Shown here one piece after another: positions 18,801-26,800 of a DNA stretch of 64,000 bases (position 1 is the stretch's first letter; each line of letters opens with the position of its first letter). The notes under the pieces were generated by a model. The model saw nothing but the letters and a program-made list of their open reading frames with translations, was not told where the DNA came from and made no database searches. The DNA is taken from positions 5,274,356 to 5,338,355 of the forward strand of contig NZ_CP060140.1 in assembly GCF_022376295.1 (NCBI RefSeq), read 5' to 3'. Origin of the DNA: Nodularia sphaerocarpa UHCC 0038 (GTDB lineage Bacteria > Cyanobacteriota > Cyanobacteriia > Cyanobacteriales > Nostocaceae). A program made the position numbers and the translations under genes.

Positions 18801-20038
18801 ACATCACGATTCGTGCCTTCTACCAAGGTAACCAAACAGTGATTTCCGTGGGTGATGACGGTGCTGGTATTGATCCAGAACAGATCAAGACAAAAGCGAT
18901 TCAACTGCGAATGATTACACCAGCTCAAGCAAAATCCATTTCGCGCCTGGAAGTGTATGACCTGCTATTTCAGTCTGGTTTTAGTATCAAAGACAAAGCA
19001 GATGAAATTTCCGGCCGTGGTGTGGGAATGGATGTAGTGCGTTCCGAAATTAGCGAAATTCGCGGCATAGTCAACACAAATTCGACTATTGGTCAGGGAA
19101 CTACTTTTACAATTCGTTTACCATTGACCTTGAGTATTTGCAAAGCTCTATGCTGTGTCTCCGATAAAGCGCGGATTGCCTTCCCGATGGACGGGGTGGA
19201 AGATACCCTAGATATACCCGTCAACAGTATTCAGCATCACGCCGATGGACAATCATATATTTCTTGGCGCGATACATTACTGCCTTTCCGACCATTGAAA
19301 GAAATTTTAACCTTTAATCGTCAGCTGAGTCGCGGTAATGTTTATGGTGGGAACCGAGATGATGATATGGTCTCAGTTGTGGTAGTGCGATCGGGAAATA
19401 CCTTGATTGCGCTACAAATTGACCTGGTGCTGAGTGAGCAAGAAATTGTAATCAAGCAATTTGAAAGCCCAGCACCCAAACCCATTGGTGTAGCTGGTGC
19501 TACTATCTTAGGTGATGGTCGCATTATGCCCATCGCTGACGTACTAGAGATTATTGAAATCTTCCAAGGACGGATTTCTAAACACAATGGTAGTAAACTT
19601 TGGCAGCAACCAGAAGAGCCAAACGTGCCAGAAACCACGGTAGAAAAATTTGATCCTACAGTGCTGATTGTCGATGACTCAATTACAGTTAGGGAATTAC
19701 TCTCGCTGACATTTATCAAAGCTGGTTATCGCGTTGAACAGGCGCGTGATGGACAGGAAGCGTGGGACAAACTTCGTTCTGGACTACCTTGCGATATCGT
19801 ATTTTGTGACATCGAGATGCCCCGTTGCGACGGACTGGAATTGCTTTCCCGCATCCAAAAAGATTCCAGCCTCAACCACCTACCCATTGCCATGCTCACC
19901 TCACGGGGTGCAGACAAACACAGACAAATGGCAATTCAATTCGGTGCTAGTGGCTACTTTACCAAGCCCTATCTCGAAGAAGCTTTACTCGAAGCCGCAG
20001 TGCGGATGCTCAAAGGCGAAAAATTAGTAACTGCTTAA
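12836..20038 (+). CDS. hmpE: Hybrid CheA histidine kinase HmpE
   Basis: Central kinase of the hmp pathway, 2400 residues. The Hpt domain is at ~5-110 with phosphorylatable His49 in RAAHSIKGG. A very long acidic region spans ~170-1740 and includes nine modular repeats (~792-1555). The CheA dimerisation/P3 segment starts at ~1760 (MKVPVKQLDDMSNLVGELVV). The HATPase is at ~1880-2090 with N-box (THMLNNAIAHGIE), GDDGAGI and GRGVGMDVV. A CheW-like P5 domain is at ~2095-2240 and a C-terminal receiver at ~2275-2395 with Asp in IVFCDIEMP and Lys in FTKPYLE. All catalytic residues are present. The start lacks a clear ribosome site; the preceding spacer is a tandem repeat. It is the last gene of the operon. 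Confidence 0.9.
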   Translation: MLPEQQQRILGYFIEEASDHLNTIEQGLMNLQSTLNDPEMVNEVFRAAHSIKGGAAMLGLNSIQHTSHRLEDCFKVLKEHPVQVDQKLESLFLGVSDTLKVLLEHLSGPFGMSEEAANTLMLETEPVFQWLYEHLELLVQKSSSGVVQKNPTTELEPNQQDSVTTLTDLFLRRDIPNQEEDSESTSTASPGTVLFAEAHSRLPAQASDYGDEFQAQVLQALREMLQLFKNKTTPASRHNLQQCCQQLVTLGQRWNLSHWCSLCQAAANAIANPENSYLTLAKIVITEIKKAQELVLQDRETEIKTSQQLTALSNLPKLELLQSQDLFTDEPASVAAPTADNFVSEPTTLQPTDKITSLTELSEQLQPSQHTSAATENTVPQTTMTSNFFLDSPEDTDNSNIVQNGPLVGLAELNTLADLFAGETPELDQTWEQDENLDISATSELEIDLGDSDIEDVDHDIADFLSLDEGKHNDDLHISLTTTEELNLLFGNNFAETEHPDLQNHTSAAITSELQQSSGDPHENNLIGDLLAPTLDESELLSTEEVPQPEQISTNPQSSFEDLLLEKDHADTEEILEDDYIEAKPTIVQPESLTLDSLFDDFDDIENTPQLSKDEPEISDLFDITPATGIEFIQAEDNLNDFWNQETATEKQEDAVRVLEQDVAKALEESLFAAAASNDIFGNMEESIPSPSTSIDFQKQNLRLSSDTADEDDLFADLAASNSISPTDKDDEDLTQQEISGFSQEPEVLDLIPEFTKEPPKTASVDSLPVFADFEVDLFDSIDENPQIVQLDDTESVFDAEELLASETSLEISEPENLDFQQLEPELEFVDVNVNSSLADDLFNTETESPAINTASDNDTYLKLDDTESVFDAEELLASETSLEINEPENLDFQQLEPELEFVDINVNSSLADDVERREPTVLIDDLFDTETESSAINTASDNDTYLELDDTESVFDAEELLASETSLDISEPENLDLQQLEPELEFVDVNVNSSLADDLFNTETESAAINTASDNDTYLKLDDTESVFDAEELLASETSLEINEPENLDFQQLEPELEFVDINVNSSLADDVERREPTVLIDDLFDTETESSAINTASDNDTYLELDDTESVFDAEELLASETSLDISEPENLDLQQLEQELEFVDINMNSSLADDVELREATVLVDDLFNTETEPLAINTAEIFGNNLLEIADSDNDTSLELDDTESVFDAEELLASETSLDISEPENLDLQQLEQELEFVDINVNSSLADDLFNTETEPLAINTAELFGNNLLEIADSDNDTYLELDDTESVFDAEELLASETSLDISEPENLDLQQLEQELEFVDINVNSSLADDVELREPTVLVDDLFDTETEPLAINTASDNDTYLELDDTESVFDAEELLASETSLDISEPENLDLQQLEQELEFVDINVNSSLADDVELREPTVLVDDLFDTETESPAINTAEIFGNNLLEMADSDNDTYLELDDTESVFDAEELLASETSLDISEPENLDLQQLEPELEFVDINVNSSLADDVELREPTVLVDDLFDTETEPLAINTAELFGNNLAESAVGYWDDSEDELNLESGEEILGETADLSDVLLNTDTDQISPEEQLAQRENANFVLHEEEETTVDFAAEATPKDDTNTCIQDEFAELEALLEDESAAISSHPTSMEEEDFADLEALLNTNNLDDEEVRLSNDQPSYAPQFELTTNQSASFTIKSSDVDDDFSDLEKLLAEADQTISHSSSNKLKPQTSKISRSSDRRTARFEETMKVPVKQLDDMSNLVGELVVNRNTLEQDHERLRQSLDNLLIQVQHLSDVGARMQELYERSLLEASLLASRKTKLPPETNLNTHDSHTKMGFSELEMDRFTPFHTLSQEMIEFIVRVRESASDIDFVTEETERVGRQFRQVTTQLQEGLTRARMVPFSQTIDRLRRGVRDNAIKYGKQVDLVIEGGDTLIDKMILDHLTDPLTHMLNNAIAHGIETPEIRQKAGKPPVGYITIRAFYQGNQTVISVGDDGAGIDPEQIKTKAIQLRMITPAQAKSISRLEVYDLLFQSGFSIKDKADEISGRGVGMDVVRSEISEIRGIVNTNSTIGQGTTFTIRLPLTLSICKALCCVSDKARIAFPMDGVEDTLDIPVNSIQHHADGQSYISWRDTLLPFRPLKEILTFNRQLSRGNVYGGNRDDDMVSVVVVRSGNTLIALQIDLVLSEQEIVIKQFESPAPKPIGVAGATILGDGRIMPIADVLEIIEIFQGRISKHNGSKLWQQPEEPNVPETTVEKFDPTVLIVDDSITVRELLSLTFIKAGYRVEQARDGQEAWDKLRSGLPCDIVFCDIEMPRCDGLELLSRIQKDSSLNHLPIAMLTSRGADKHRQMAIQFGASGYFTKPYLEEALLEAAVRMLKGEKLVTA
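15209..17500 (+). repeat. Nine in-frame modular repeats inside hmpE
   Basis: Units begin (at GATGAT, encoding DDTESVFDAEELL) at 15209, 15428, 15683, 15902, 16157, 16448, 16703, 16958 and 17249. Lengths are 73, 85, 73, 85, 97, 85, 85 and 97 codons, then a last unit to ~17500. The base unit is 73 codons; two independent 12-codon cassettes (VELREPTVLVDD and EIFGNNLLEIAD types) are present or absent. Cassette 1 is in units 2, 4, 5, 7, 8, 9; cassette 2 in units 5, 6, 8, 9. Units 1-2 and 3-4 form a 474-bp repeated pair. All are in frame and acidic. Confidence 0.95.
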
Positions 20039-20050
20039 GCTGTTGGAAAT

Positions 20051-20279
20051 GGAGTATTGGATACTAGACCAATTTTCTCCAAATTTCCACTTAATGGCTG
20101 GGCTTGGGTTCCCGAATATGGTTTACCAGATAACCCAGAGGAATTTCCGGCACTATATAGTTATTTAGAATTGAGACAAAGGCGGGACGGCGGGTAAACC
20201 TACGGCGAAGATTATTGAAAAAGCAGCAGATAAGTGGGCTTTTTTAGTGCGGACTTTGCAGGTAGATTGTAATTCCTAA
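20051..20279 (+). pseudogene. Possible frameshifted gene remnant
   Basis: Just after hmpE a protein-like stretch reads GVLDTRPIFSKFP, GWAWVPEYGLPDNPEEF and ELRQRRDGG up to TAA at 20195. A frame change at ~20193 continues as GKPTAKIIEKAADKW and ends at TAA 20277. The composition looks like a real protein C-terminus, but there is no start and the family was not recognised. It is probably the tail of a gene destroyed by rearrangement at the left edge of the 20-27 kb island. Confidence 0.35.
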
Positions 20280-20292
20280 TTAGTGCATAATG

Positions 20293-20465
20293 AGGGCGGG
20301 CATCTTTGCCCGGACTACAAGATATTTAGTAGGGTGTGTTGTCGCGCAGCGCAACGCACCATTTTGCTCTAAAGGCGGAACTTCTTCAGGTTTAGTTTTA
20401 AGCGCATAATGAGAGCAGAAAAATGTCCACCCCACAAGATATTTAAGAAATATAGCTAATAAACC
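20293..20465. repeat. Dispersed repeats left of the caspase-NACHT island
   Basis: Contains AGGGCGGGCATCTTTGCCC (20293-20311) followed by ACAAGATATTTAG, then TAGGGTGTGTTGTCGCGCAG-type sequence (~20330, also at ~39270), then CCACCCCACAAGATATTTAA (~20427). Related sequence lies at 26718-26774, just right of the island. From 20466 to 20692 I see no gene, only AT-rich sequence that should contain the promoter of the hydrolase gene. Confidence 0.6.
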
Positions 20466-20692
20466 TACTGCTGCCCGATTCGTTAAATCTTATTACGTGA
20501 ACGGTGAACTATATGGTATATTTTAAATGGTGATTGCTCCTTTATATAAGTTTTAAAAAACGAACTAACAAGTTAATGCCAGTAACACATTGTTGGGCTA
20601 TAGAGTACAAACTCTCAATGGCAAATGTGAAGGTTTCCAGAAAAATAATAATCTCAATGGCTAATTACTAAAAAACTTTTAAAGCTAAATAT

Positions 20693-21877
20693 ATGACAAC
20701 AATCATCTTTGTACATGGTACGGGTGGGCGTAAAGATTCCTATGCAGTTACATTTAGAGATATTGAACAGGAATTACATCAGCGAAAACCAGACGTGAAA
20801 TTAGTTCCCTGTCTGTGGGGTGAGGTTCATGGGACAAAACTAAATGCTGGTGGTTTGTCGATTCCTAATTATGATTCCACTGGAGGAAATACAAAGTCTC
20901 AGGAGGATCAAGAAATTTTGTTGTGGAAAAATCTCTACAAAGATCCACTATATGAAATTAATCTTTTAGCATTTAGACAACCTCGTGGGCAAGCTACTAT
21001 TCCAGGGAAGATGACTCCTGCACAGGAAATCAGCCAGAGAATAGAGGGGTTGACTAAATCTTCCCAACTGGAAACTCAACTAAAAAAAGCTGGTATTAGT
21101 CAGGTATTTGAAGAAACTTGCAAGGCAATTACAACTTCTCAGCCTTTTACCAGATTACTAGACACAGCATCCAGACCTTTAGATGCAGATTATGCAGCGA
21201 TCGCTAAAGCCATTGTAGCTGCATCCATACAATTATGTGATCCTCGATTTATTAGTTATACTCCCATTAATCACAGTAAAAACTTGCGAGACGAGACTGT
21301 GGACTCAATTACTCGTGAGTTGACTCAAGATACACAATCACGGGGGGTTGGGTTTGGGCTAAATCTTTATATGGCCATAGGAAAGTTTTTGGGTAACAGG
21401 CATTTAGAGCGTGAGCGTGGCTCTGTAACTAATGCTACTTATCCCTTTGCTGGAGATATTCTATTTTATCAAGCCAAGGGTGAAAATATTCGAGAATTTA
21501 TTAAAGAGCAAATAAAAAATGTTGAACCTCCTGTAGTTTTACTTGCTCATAGTTTAGGAGGAATTGCTTGTGTGGATTTATTAATTGCACAGGAATTACC
21601 GCAGGTTGAATTACTAATTACAGTCGGTTCACAAGCTCCTTTTTTATATGAAATTAATTCCTTACAAAGTTTATCTTATGGTTATCCTTTACCAGATTAC
21701 TTTCCTAAATGGTTGAATATTTATGATTTGCGGGATGTCTTAAGTTATGTTGGCGAAGGTTTATTTCCCAACCAAATCAAAGATATTCAAGTAGACAATC
21801 AGCAACCATTTCCAGAGTCTCACGGAGCTTATTGGTACAATTCAGCTACATGGGATGCAATTCTTGAAACTCTTTAA
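20693..21877 (+). CDS. Alpha/beta hydrolase, lipase-like
   Basis: 394-residue protein of the alpha/beta hydrolase fold. Visible parts are the N-terminal beta strand with oxyanion region (TTIIFVHGTGGR), the nucleophile elbow with Ser287 in LLAHSLGGIACVDLL, a plausible catalytic Asp (IYDLRDVLSYV, ~345) and His (FPESHGAYWYN, ~380). It has no signal peptide, so it would act in the cytoplasm. The substrate is unknown; the domain type fits a lipase, esterase or acyl-transferring enzyme. The next gene, 53 bases downstream on the same strand, encodes a caspase-NACHT-HEAT protein. That context suggests it is an effector or a partner in a conflict system, which is inference. Confidence 0.8.
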   Translation: MTTIIFVHGTGGRKDSYAVTFRDIEQELHQRKPDVKLVPCLWGEVHGTKLNAGGLSIPNYDSTGGNTKSQEDQEILLWKNLYKDPLYEINLLAFRQPRGQATIPGKMTPAQEISQRIEGLTKSSQLETQLKKAGISQVFEETCKAITTSQPFTRLLDTASRPLDADYAAIAKAIVAASIQLCDPRFISYTPINHSKNLRDETVDSITRELTQDTQSRGVGFGLNLYMAIGKFLGNRHLERERGSVTNATYPFAGDILFYQAKGENIREFIKEQIKNVEPPVVLLAHSLGGIACVDLLIAQELPQVELLITVGSQAPFLYEINSLQSLSYGYPLPDYFPKWLNIYDLRDVLSYVGEGLFPNQIKDIQVDNQQPFPESHGAYWYNSATWDAILETL

Positions 21878-21883
21878 ATCATC

Positions 21884-21930
21884 TATAGCGTTTCTCGGTT
21901 GAGTAGTTACTTTAACCCCACCCCCTCACA
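21884..21930. repeat. Dispersed repeat fragment between hydrolase and NACHT genes
   Basis: A 21-bp stretch starting TATAGCGTTTCTCGGTTG (21884-21904) occurs identically at 50904-50924. In both places it is followed by a CCCCACCCCC run. It fills nearly the whole spacer before the NACHT gene, leaving no recognisable ribosome site. Confidence 0.65.
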
Positions 21931-24900
21931 ATGACAGATTATCCAAAGATTAGTCCTGAAGAAACTTATGCTCTAGTTGTCGGAATTGAAAAGTATCAAG
22001 CAGGTTCAGAATGGGATCTAAATGGACCAGCCAGTGATGCAATTAATTTTGCTGAATGGTTGTTGGCAAAGGGGGTAAGAAAAGAAAATATTGATTTGTT
22101 TATCTCTCCCTTAAATGAAAATCAAGATTTACTAGAAAAATTTCAACAAAAGAAAGAATTAATTTCTCAGCCTGCAAATCGAGAAAACATCAGTAACGCT
22201 ATTGACCATTTGCTCAAGGAAGATGTATATGGTCAATTACTGTATGTATTCTGGGGAGGGCATGGTTATATAACTAAATCACAGGATACAAAACGTCTAC
22301 TGTGGTTTAGTGATAGTGATTATACGAACTGCAAAAGCCTAGATTTTCTTTCGCTGCTAGAAGCACTGAAAAACTCTATGAGTGGGAGCGGTTTCAGCCA
22401 ACAAGTCTACTTGCTCGATACTTGTGCAACCCGTCTGTATGAGCAGGATGTACATTTGCCTACGATTGATTGGATAAACAGGCGTAGTCAATACGGTTCA
22501 AGCAGTTCCCAATCAGGAAATCATGCACAATTTGTATTATTTGCATCAGCAGAGTATGAGGTAGCAGAGAATCACGCTGGTAGTGGTGTTTTTTCCCTAG
22601 CGGTGATGGAAGAGTTAAATAAACTACCAGCAGATTGTTTATTACCTGATATGGTGGCACTGACCCAAACAGTTGAAGAAAAGTTAGAGGCTGCTGGTAA
22701 ACCGAAACCAGTTTATAAGCGATTCTGGAATGGCAGTGAAGACGGATTTACTCTACCGCCGCGAAAGGTAGACTGGCGCGAAGTTAGTTGCCAAATTTTG
22801 GCGGAACAACGGCAGAATCTCACCACTAATACCTTGAAATTATCTGAAGGGGAAACGCGGCGAGTTGAAGATGTTTATGTAGACTTGGGATTAGTCGAGC
22901 GCAAAAAACAATCTAAACGTGAGGATGATCCTAAACGTCAGGATGACGATTCTTCTGTAAAAGGTTCAGAACTTTACAAAGAGACAGAAATTACTAAAAC
23001 ATTTGAGCATGATGCTTTTCTTGCAGAAGTCATAAAACAGAAGAACACCCCTAAAAGTCAAGGTAAACATATTGCCATTATTGGTGAACCAGGAGCAGGT
23101 AAAACTACGCTGTTACAGCAAATTGGCAATTGGATATCTAATAAGATTGAACAGTCAGTTGTCATTTGGGTATCTTTAGCAGATTTGCAAGAGCAGAAAC
23201 TGGAAACTTATCTATTTGAAACTTGGTTAACTGCTGCGGTGAGGAGACAAGGGAAAGCGGAAGCCACTGAGCAGATGAAAGATAATTTTACGGCTCAGTT
23301 TAAACAAGGTCGGGTATGCTTGCTGCTGGATGGATTAGATGAAATGTCTATATCTTCAGGCAATCCATTAACAGAAATTGCGCGGCAAATTCGGGAGGGA
23401 GGGTCTATTTCTCAAGCGCAAATTGTGCTGAATTGTCGTGTTAATTTGTGGGATGGCAGCACTAATACTTTAGATGATTTTGATATCTATCGCACCTTGA
23501 ATTTTTCTTATCCAGAACAGGTAAAGCAATTTATTGATAAATGGTTCATCTCTATTCCAGAAATGGGGGAGCGTTTACGCAAAGCCCTGCAAGAACCGGG
23601 TAAAGAACGAATTCAAGATTTGGTTAAAAATCCTCTGCGGTTGACGCTGTTGTGTTTGAATTGGCAATCAAGAGAGGGTAAATTACCTGATACTCAAGCA
23701 GGACTTTATCAGCAATTTGTGAATGATTTCTACAAGTGGAAAGAAGATGAATTCCCTACAAAATCGCAACGAGAAAAGCAACTTAATATCAAACTTGGAG
23801 AATTAGCGAAAGAAGCCATAGAAAAAGAAACTCCCCGGTTTCGTTTGCGGCATGATTTTGTTACTCGTTTCTTGGGGGAGGCTGATGATGAAGATTCACT
23901 GCTGAAATTAGCAGAAGATCGGGGCTGGTTGAACAATATAGGGATAGATACAGATATAAAACCTGTTTACGCTTTCTTTCATGCTTCATTTCAAGAATAC
24001 TTTGCTGCTACAGCAATTGATAATTGGCATTTCTTTCTGAAATACAACCCAAACAATCCTACTGAAGGAACTTATCGCATCTTTGAACCACAATGGAGGC
24101 AAACAATTTTACTGTGGTTAGGGCTACCAGAAGATAACTTAAAACAGCAAAAGCAACATTTTATTGAAGCTTTGGTAAACTTTCAAGATGGATGTGGCAA
24201 ATGGGATAAAAAATATGTTGAGAACAGTGACAGAAAAAATGCAGACAAAGGCTTTTATGAGTATCAAGCCTATTTTTTAGCGGCGGCGGGAATTGCGGAG
24301 TTTAAACATTATTCTCAGGCAGATAAAATCGTAGCGCAAATTGTCAAGTGGAGCTTTAGTTATTCATCAGAAAACTGGGAGTGGGTGGAATTTCTTCCAC
24401 TAATTCAAGATACAGCAAAATCAGCACTGCAATATACAGAACGCACAAAAGCAATCGCAGCCTTGGTGCAACTGCTGCAAACAAATGATTTGGATAACGA
24501 CACCCGTTGCCAGATAGCACAAAGCTTAGGGCAAATCGACCCAGGTAATAAAACAGCGATTGAAGCCTTGGTTCAACTGCTGCAATCATTTTATCTGTAT
24601 GACCGTTGGAAGGCAGCACACACATTAGGGCAAATCGACCCAGGTAATAAAACAGCGATTGAAGCCTTGGTGCAACTGGTGCAATCATATCATCTGAATG
24701 ATTTCACCTCTATGCTAGCAGCACAAAGCTTAGGGGAAATCGGCACAGGTGATGAAAAAGCCATCATAGCGTTGGTGCAAGTGCTGCGAGCAAATCATGT
24801 GGACACTTGTTGGGAGGCAGCAAAAAGCTTGGAAAAAATTGGCACAGGGAATGAAAAAGCCATCATAGCCTTGGTGCAACTGCTGCAATCAAATCATTTG

Positions 24901-26640
24901 GATAAAGATACCCTAAACCTGGCAACATACACCTTAGAAAAAATTAGCATAGGGAATGAAAAAGCCATCATGGCCTTGGTGCAAGTGCTGCAATCAAATG
25001 ATGTGGATGGCTATACCCGTTGCCAGATAGCAGAAAGCTTAGAGGCAATTGGTACTGGTAATGAAAATGCGATCGCAGCTTTGGTGCAACTGCTGCAATC
25101 AAATCATCTGGATGATCTCACCTGTCTGCTGGCAGCAAAAAGCTTAGGCAAAATTGACCCAGGTAATGAAAATGCCATCGCTGGCTTGGTGCAAGTGCTG
25201 CAATCCAATCATCTGGATGACTACTTCCGTAGACAGGGAGTAGAAAGCTTAGGGCAAACCGGCACAGGTAATAAAAAAGCCATTGCTGCCTTAGTGCAAC
25301 TGCTGCCATTCAATCATCTAAATCACTCGACCTCTAGGCTGGCTGCAGAAAACTTATGGGAAATCGACCCTGGTAATGAAAAAGCCATTGCTACGTTGAT
25401 ACAACTGCTACAATCAAATCATCTGACTCAGGACAACCGTAGGCTAGCAGCAGAAAGCTTAAAGAAAATCGGTATAGGTAATAAAAATGCGAGCTTTGCC
25501 TTAGTGCAACTCCTCGAATCAGATGATCTAGATAACTACACTCGTTGGTTGGCAGCAGAAAGCTTAGGGAAAATCGACCCAACTAATGAAAATGTTGTTA
25601 TTCTAGCTTTGGTAAAACTGCTGCAATCCCCAGATATTGACGATGACACCCGTAGGCTGGCACTACAAAGTTTAGAGGAAATCGCCATAGGTAATGAACA
25701 AGCGATCAATGCCCTAGTAGAACTACTGCAATCCCCAAATGTTGATGATCACACCCATAGGCTGGCAGCAAAAAGCTTAGAGAAAATCGGCATCGGTAAT
25801 AAAAAAGCGATTAATGCCTTAGTAGAACTACTGCAATCCCCAAATGTTGATGATGTCACTCTTCAGTGGGCTGCAGAAAGTTTAGAGAAAATACATCCAG
25901 GTAATGAAAATGTCATCGTGGCTTTGGTAAAACTAGCTCAATCAAATGGTTTGTATGACCAGACTGTTAGGGAGGCCACATCTAGCTTAGGGAAAGTTAT
26001 ACAAGACAATAAGCATCGTTCTTTAATGAAAGTTATACAAGACAATAAGCATCGTTCTTTAATAGTAAAAGGTTTAAAAGATTATTGGCAATCTGATGAT
26101 AACTACAATCTCATCTGGAAATGTTGTCAAAATATGCCTTATCCCGATTTCTATCAAGCTTGGCATCAAGAAAAGAATGATGAAGAAGTCGGTGTTAACC
26201 AGCCTAACTTACTCCAATGTTTGCAAGCTGCGATTAATAATGACACTCAACTCAGCCAAAGCATTCACTTAATCTGTATCGACACCAGTAAATTCATCAA
26301 CCCAGATAATCCAGCTAGCAAAATTTACACTGAAATCGTCAAAGCTGGCTGTCCTAAATGCGAAGATGTTACGCCGAGAACAATGGCGGACTTCCAAGCC
26401 TATTGGGAATTGCTAGACACTGACAAATGCGTGGTTTTAGTATTTCACCCAGGCTCAACTTATACTACAGATGGGTTGACATACAGCGATGTGTTTCTTA
26501 ACGCCATCAGCAAATTTGAGGGGGCGATTTGTTTTATTAGCGACTCTGTACTCAACTACAACACCCTGAAAGTATTTGCGCCTAGTCAACTTGATGAGAT
26601 TTTACAATGGCTACGAGTATGGGCTGATGAAAAAAGCTGA
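21931..26640 (+). CDS. Caspase-NACHT-HEAT repeat protein (STAND NTPase)
   Basis: 1569 residues with four parts. (1) Caspase-like peptidase at ~5-270 with the dyad His111 (FWGGHGY) and Cys165 (LLDTCAT). (2) Linker ending in VYVDLGLVERKK (~305-320), a sequence often seen before bacterial NACHT domains. (3) NACHT NTPase with Walker A GEPGAGKTT (385-393), Walker B CLLLDGLDEM (~463-472) and a winged-helix-like part ending near FFHASFQEYFAA. (4) About 15 HEAT-like repeats of ~35 residues (~840-1357), then a conserved C-terminal domain (~1400-1569) with Cys pairs (AGCPKCED). Such proteins act as sensors: the repeats bind a trigger, the NTPase oligomerises and the N-terminal protease is switched on. 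Bacterial NACHT proteins are known anti-phage factors. Both caspase residues are intact. Confidence 0.88.
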   Translation: MTDYPKISPEETYALVVGIEKYQAGSEWDLNGPASDAINFAEWLLAKGVRKENIDLFISPLNENQDLLEKFQQKKELISQPANRENISNAIDHLLKEDVYGQLLYVFWGGHGYITKSQDTKRLLWFSDSDYTNCKSLDFLSLLEALKNSMSGSGFSQQVYLLDTCATRLYEQDVHLPTIDWINRRSQYGSSSSQSGNHAQFVLFASAEYEVAENHAGSGVFSLAVMEELNKLPADCLLPDMVALTQTVEEKLEAAGKPKPVYKRFWNGSEDGFTLPPRKVDWREVSCQILAEQRQNLTTNTLKLSEGETRRVEDVYVDLGLVERKKQSKREDDPKRQDDDSSVKGSELYKETEITKTFEHDAFLAEVIKQKNTPKSQGKHIAIIGEPGAGKTTLLQQIGNWISNKIEQSVVIWVSLADLQEQKLETYLFETWLTAAVRRQGKAEATEQMKDNFTAQFKQGRVCLLLDGLDEMSISSGNPLTEIARQIREGGSISQAQIVLNCRVNLWDGSTNTLDDFDIYRTLNFSYPEQVKQFIDKWFISIPEMGERLRKALQEPGKERIQDLVKNPLRLTLLCLNWQSREGKLPDTQAGLYQQFVNDFYKWKEDEFPTKSQREKQLNIKLGELAKEAIEKETPRFRLRHDFVTRFLGEADDEDSLLKLAEDRGWLNNIGIDTDIKPVYAFFHASFQEYFAATAIDNWHFFLKYNPNNPTEGTYRIFEPQWRQTILLWLGLPEDNLKQQKQHFIEALVNFQDGCGKWDKKYVENSDRKNADKGFYEYQAYFLAAAGIAEFKHYSQADKIVAQIVKWSFSYSSENWEWVEFLPLIQDTAKSALQYTERTKAIAALVQLLQTNDLDNDTRCQIAQSLGQIDPGNKTAIEALVQLLQSFYLYDRWKAAHTLGQIDPGNKTAIEALVQLVQSYHLNDFTSMLAAQSLGEIGTGDEKAIIALVQVLRANHVDTCWEAAKSLEKIGTGNEKAIIALVQLLQSNHLDKDTLNLATYTLEKISIGNEKAIMALVQVLQSNDVDGYTRCQIAESLEAIGTGNENAIAALVQLLQSNHLDDLTCLLAAKSLGKIDPGNENAIAGLVQVLQSNHLDDYFRRQGVESLGQTGTGNKKAIAALVQLLPFNHLNHSTSRLAAENLWEIDPGNEKAIATLIQLLQSNHLTQDNRRLAAESLKKIGIGNKNASFALVQLLESDDLDNYTRWLAAESLGKIDPTNENVVILALVKLLQSPDIDDDTRRLALQSLEEIAIGNEQAINALVELLQSPNVDDHTHRLAAKSLEKIGIGNKKAINALVELLQSPNVDDVTLQWAAESLEKIHPGNENVIVALVKLAQSNGLYDQTVREATSSLGKVIQDNKHRSLMKVIQDNKHRSLIVKGLKDYWQSDDNYNLIWKCCQNMPYPDFYQAWHQEKNDEEVGVNQPNLLQCLQAAINNDTQLSQSIHLICIDTSKFINPDNPASKIYTEIVKAGCPKCEDVTPRTMADFQAYWELLDTDKCVVLVFHPGSTYTTDGLTYSDVFLNAISKFEGAICFISDSVLNYNTLKVFAPSQLDEILQWLRVWADEKS
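25993..26064 (+). repeat. 36-bp in-frame tandem duplication at the end of the HEAT array
   Basis: Bases 25993-26028 and 26029-26064 are the same except for the last base. They encode KVIQDNKHRSLM then KVIQDNKHRSLI. The duplication keeps the frame and lies at the junction between HEAT repeats and the C-terminal domain. Near-identity means it is recent compared with the HEAT repeats themselves. Confidence 0.9.
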
Positions 26641-26717
26641 TTCCCATCTGACGAGTATTAGCAAAAATCAATTAACAACCCAGGAGATACAGCATATTTC
26701 ATTTAAGTGAGTACACA

Positions 26718-26774
26718 AGGGCGGGCATCTTTGCCCACCCCACAAGACATTTAGGTAAGATGGCTAGTAAATTA
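26718..26774. repeat. Dispersed repeat right of the caspase-NACHT island
   Basis: AGGGCGGGCATCTTTGCCC at 26718-26736 repeats the sequence at 20293-20311 exactly, and CACCCCACAAGACATTTAG continues like ~20428-20446. The two copies lie in the same orientation on either side of the hydrolase and NACHT genes. It sits in the 160-bp spacer before the KaiB-like gene, which converges on the NACHT gene. Confidence 0.65.
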
Positions 26775-26800
26775 ATTCAGAACGTCTTTCTGATGAAGGA

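Noticed and set aside
24356..25582. Antisense frames over the HEAT repeats
   Set aside because: They are mirror products of the repeated sense sequence, repetitive themselves and without ribosome sites.
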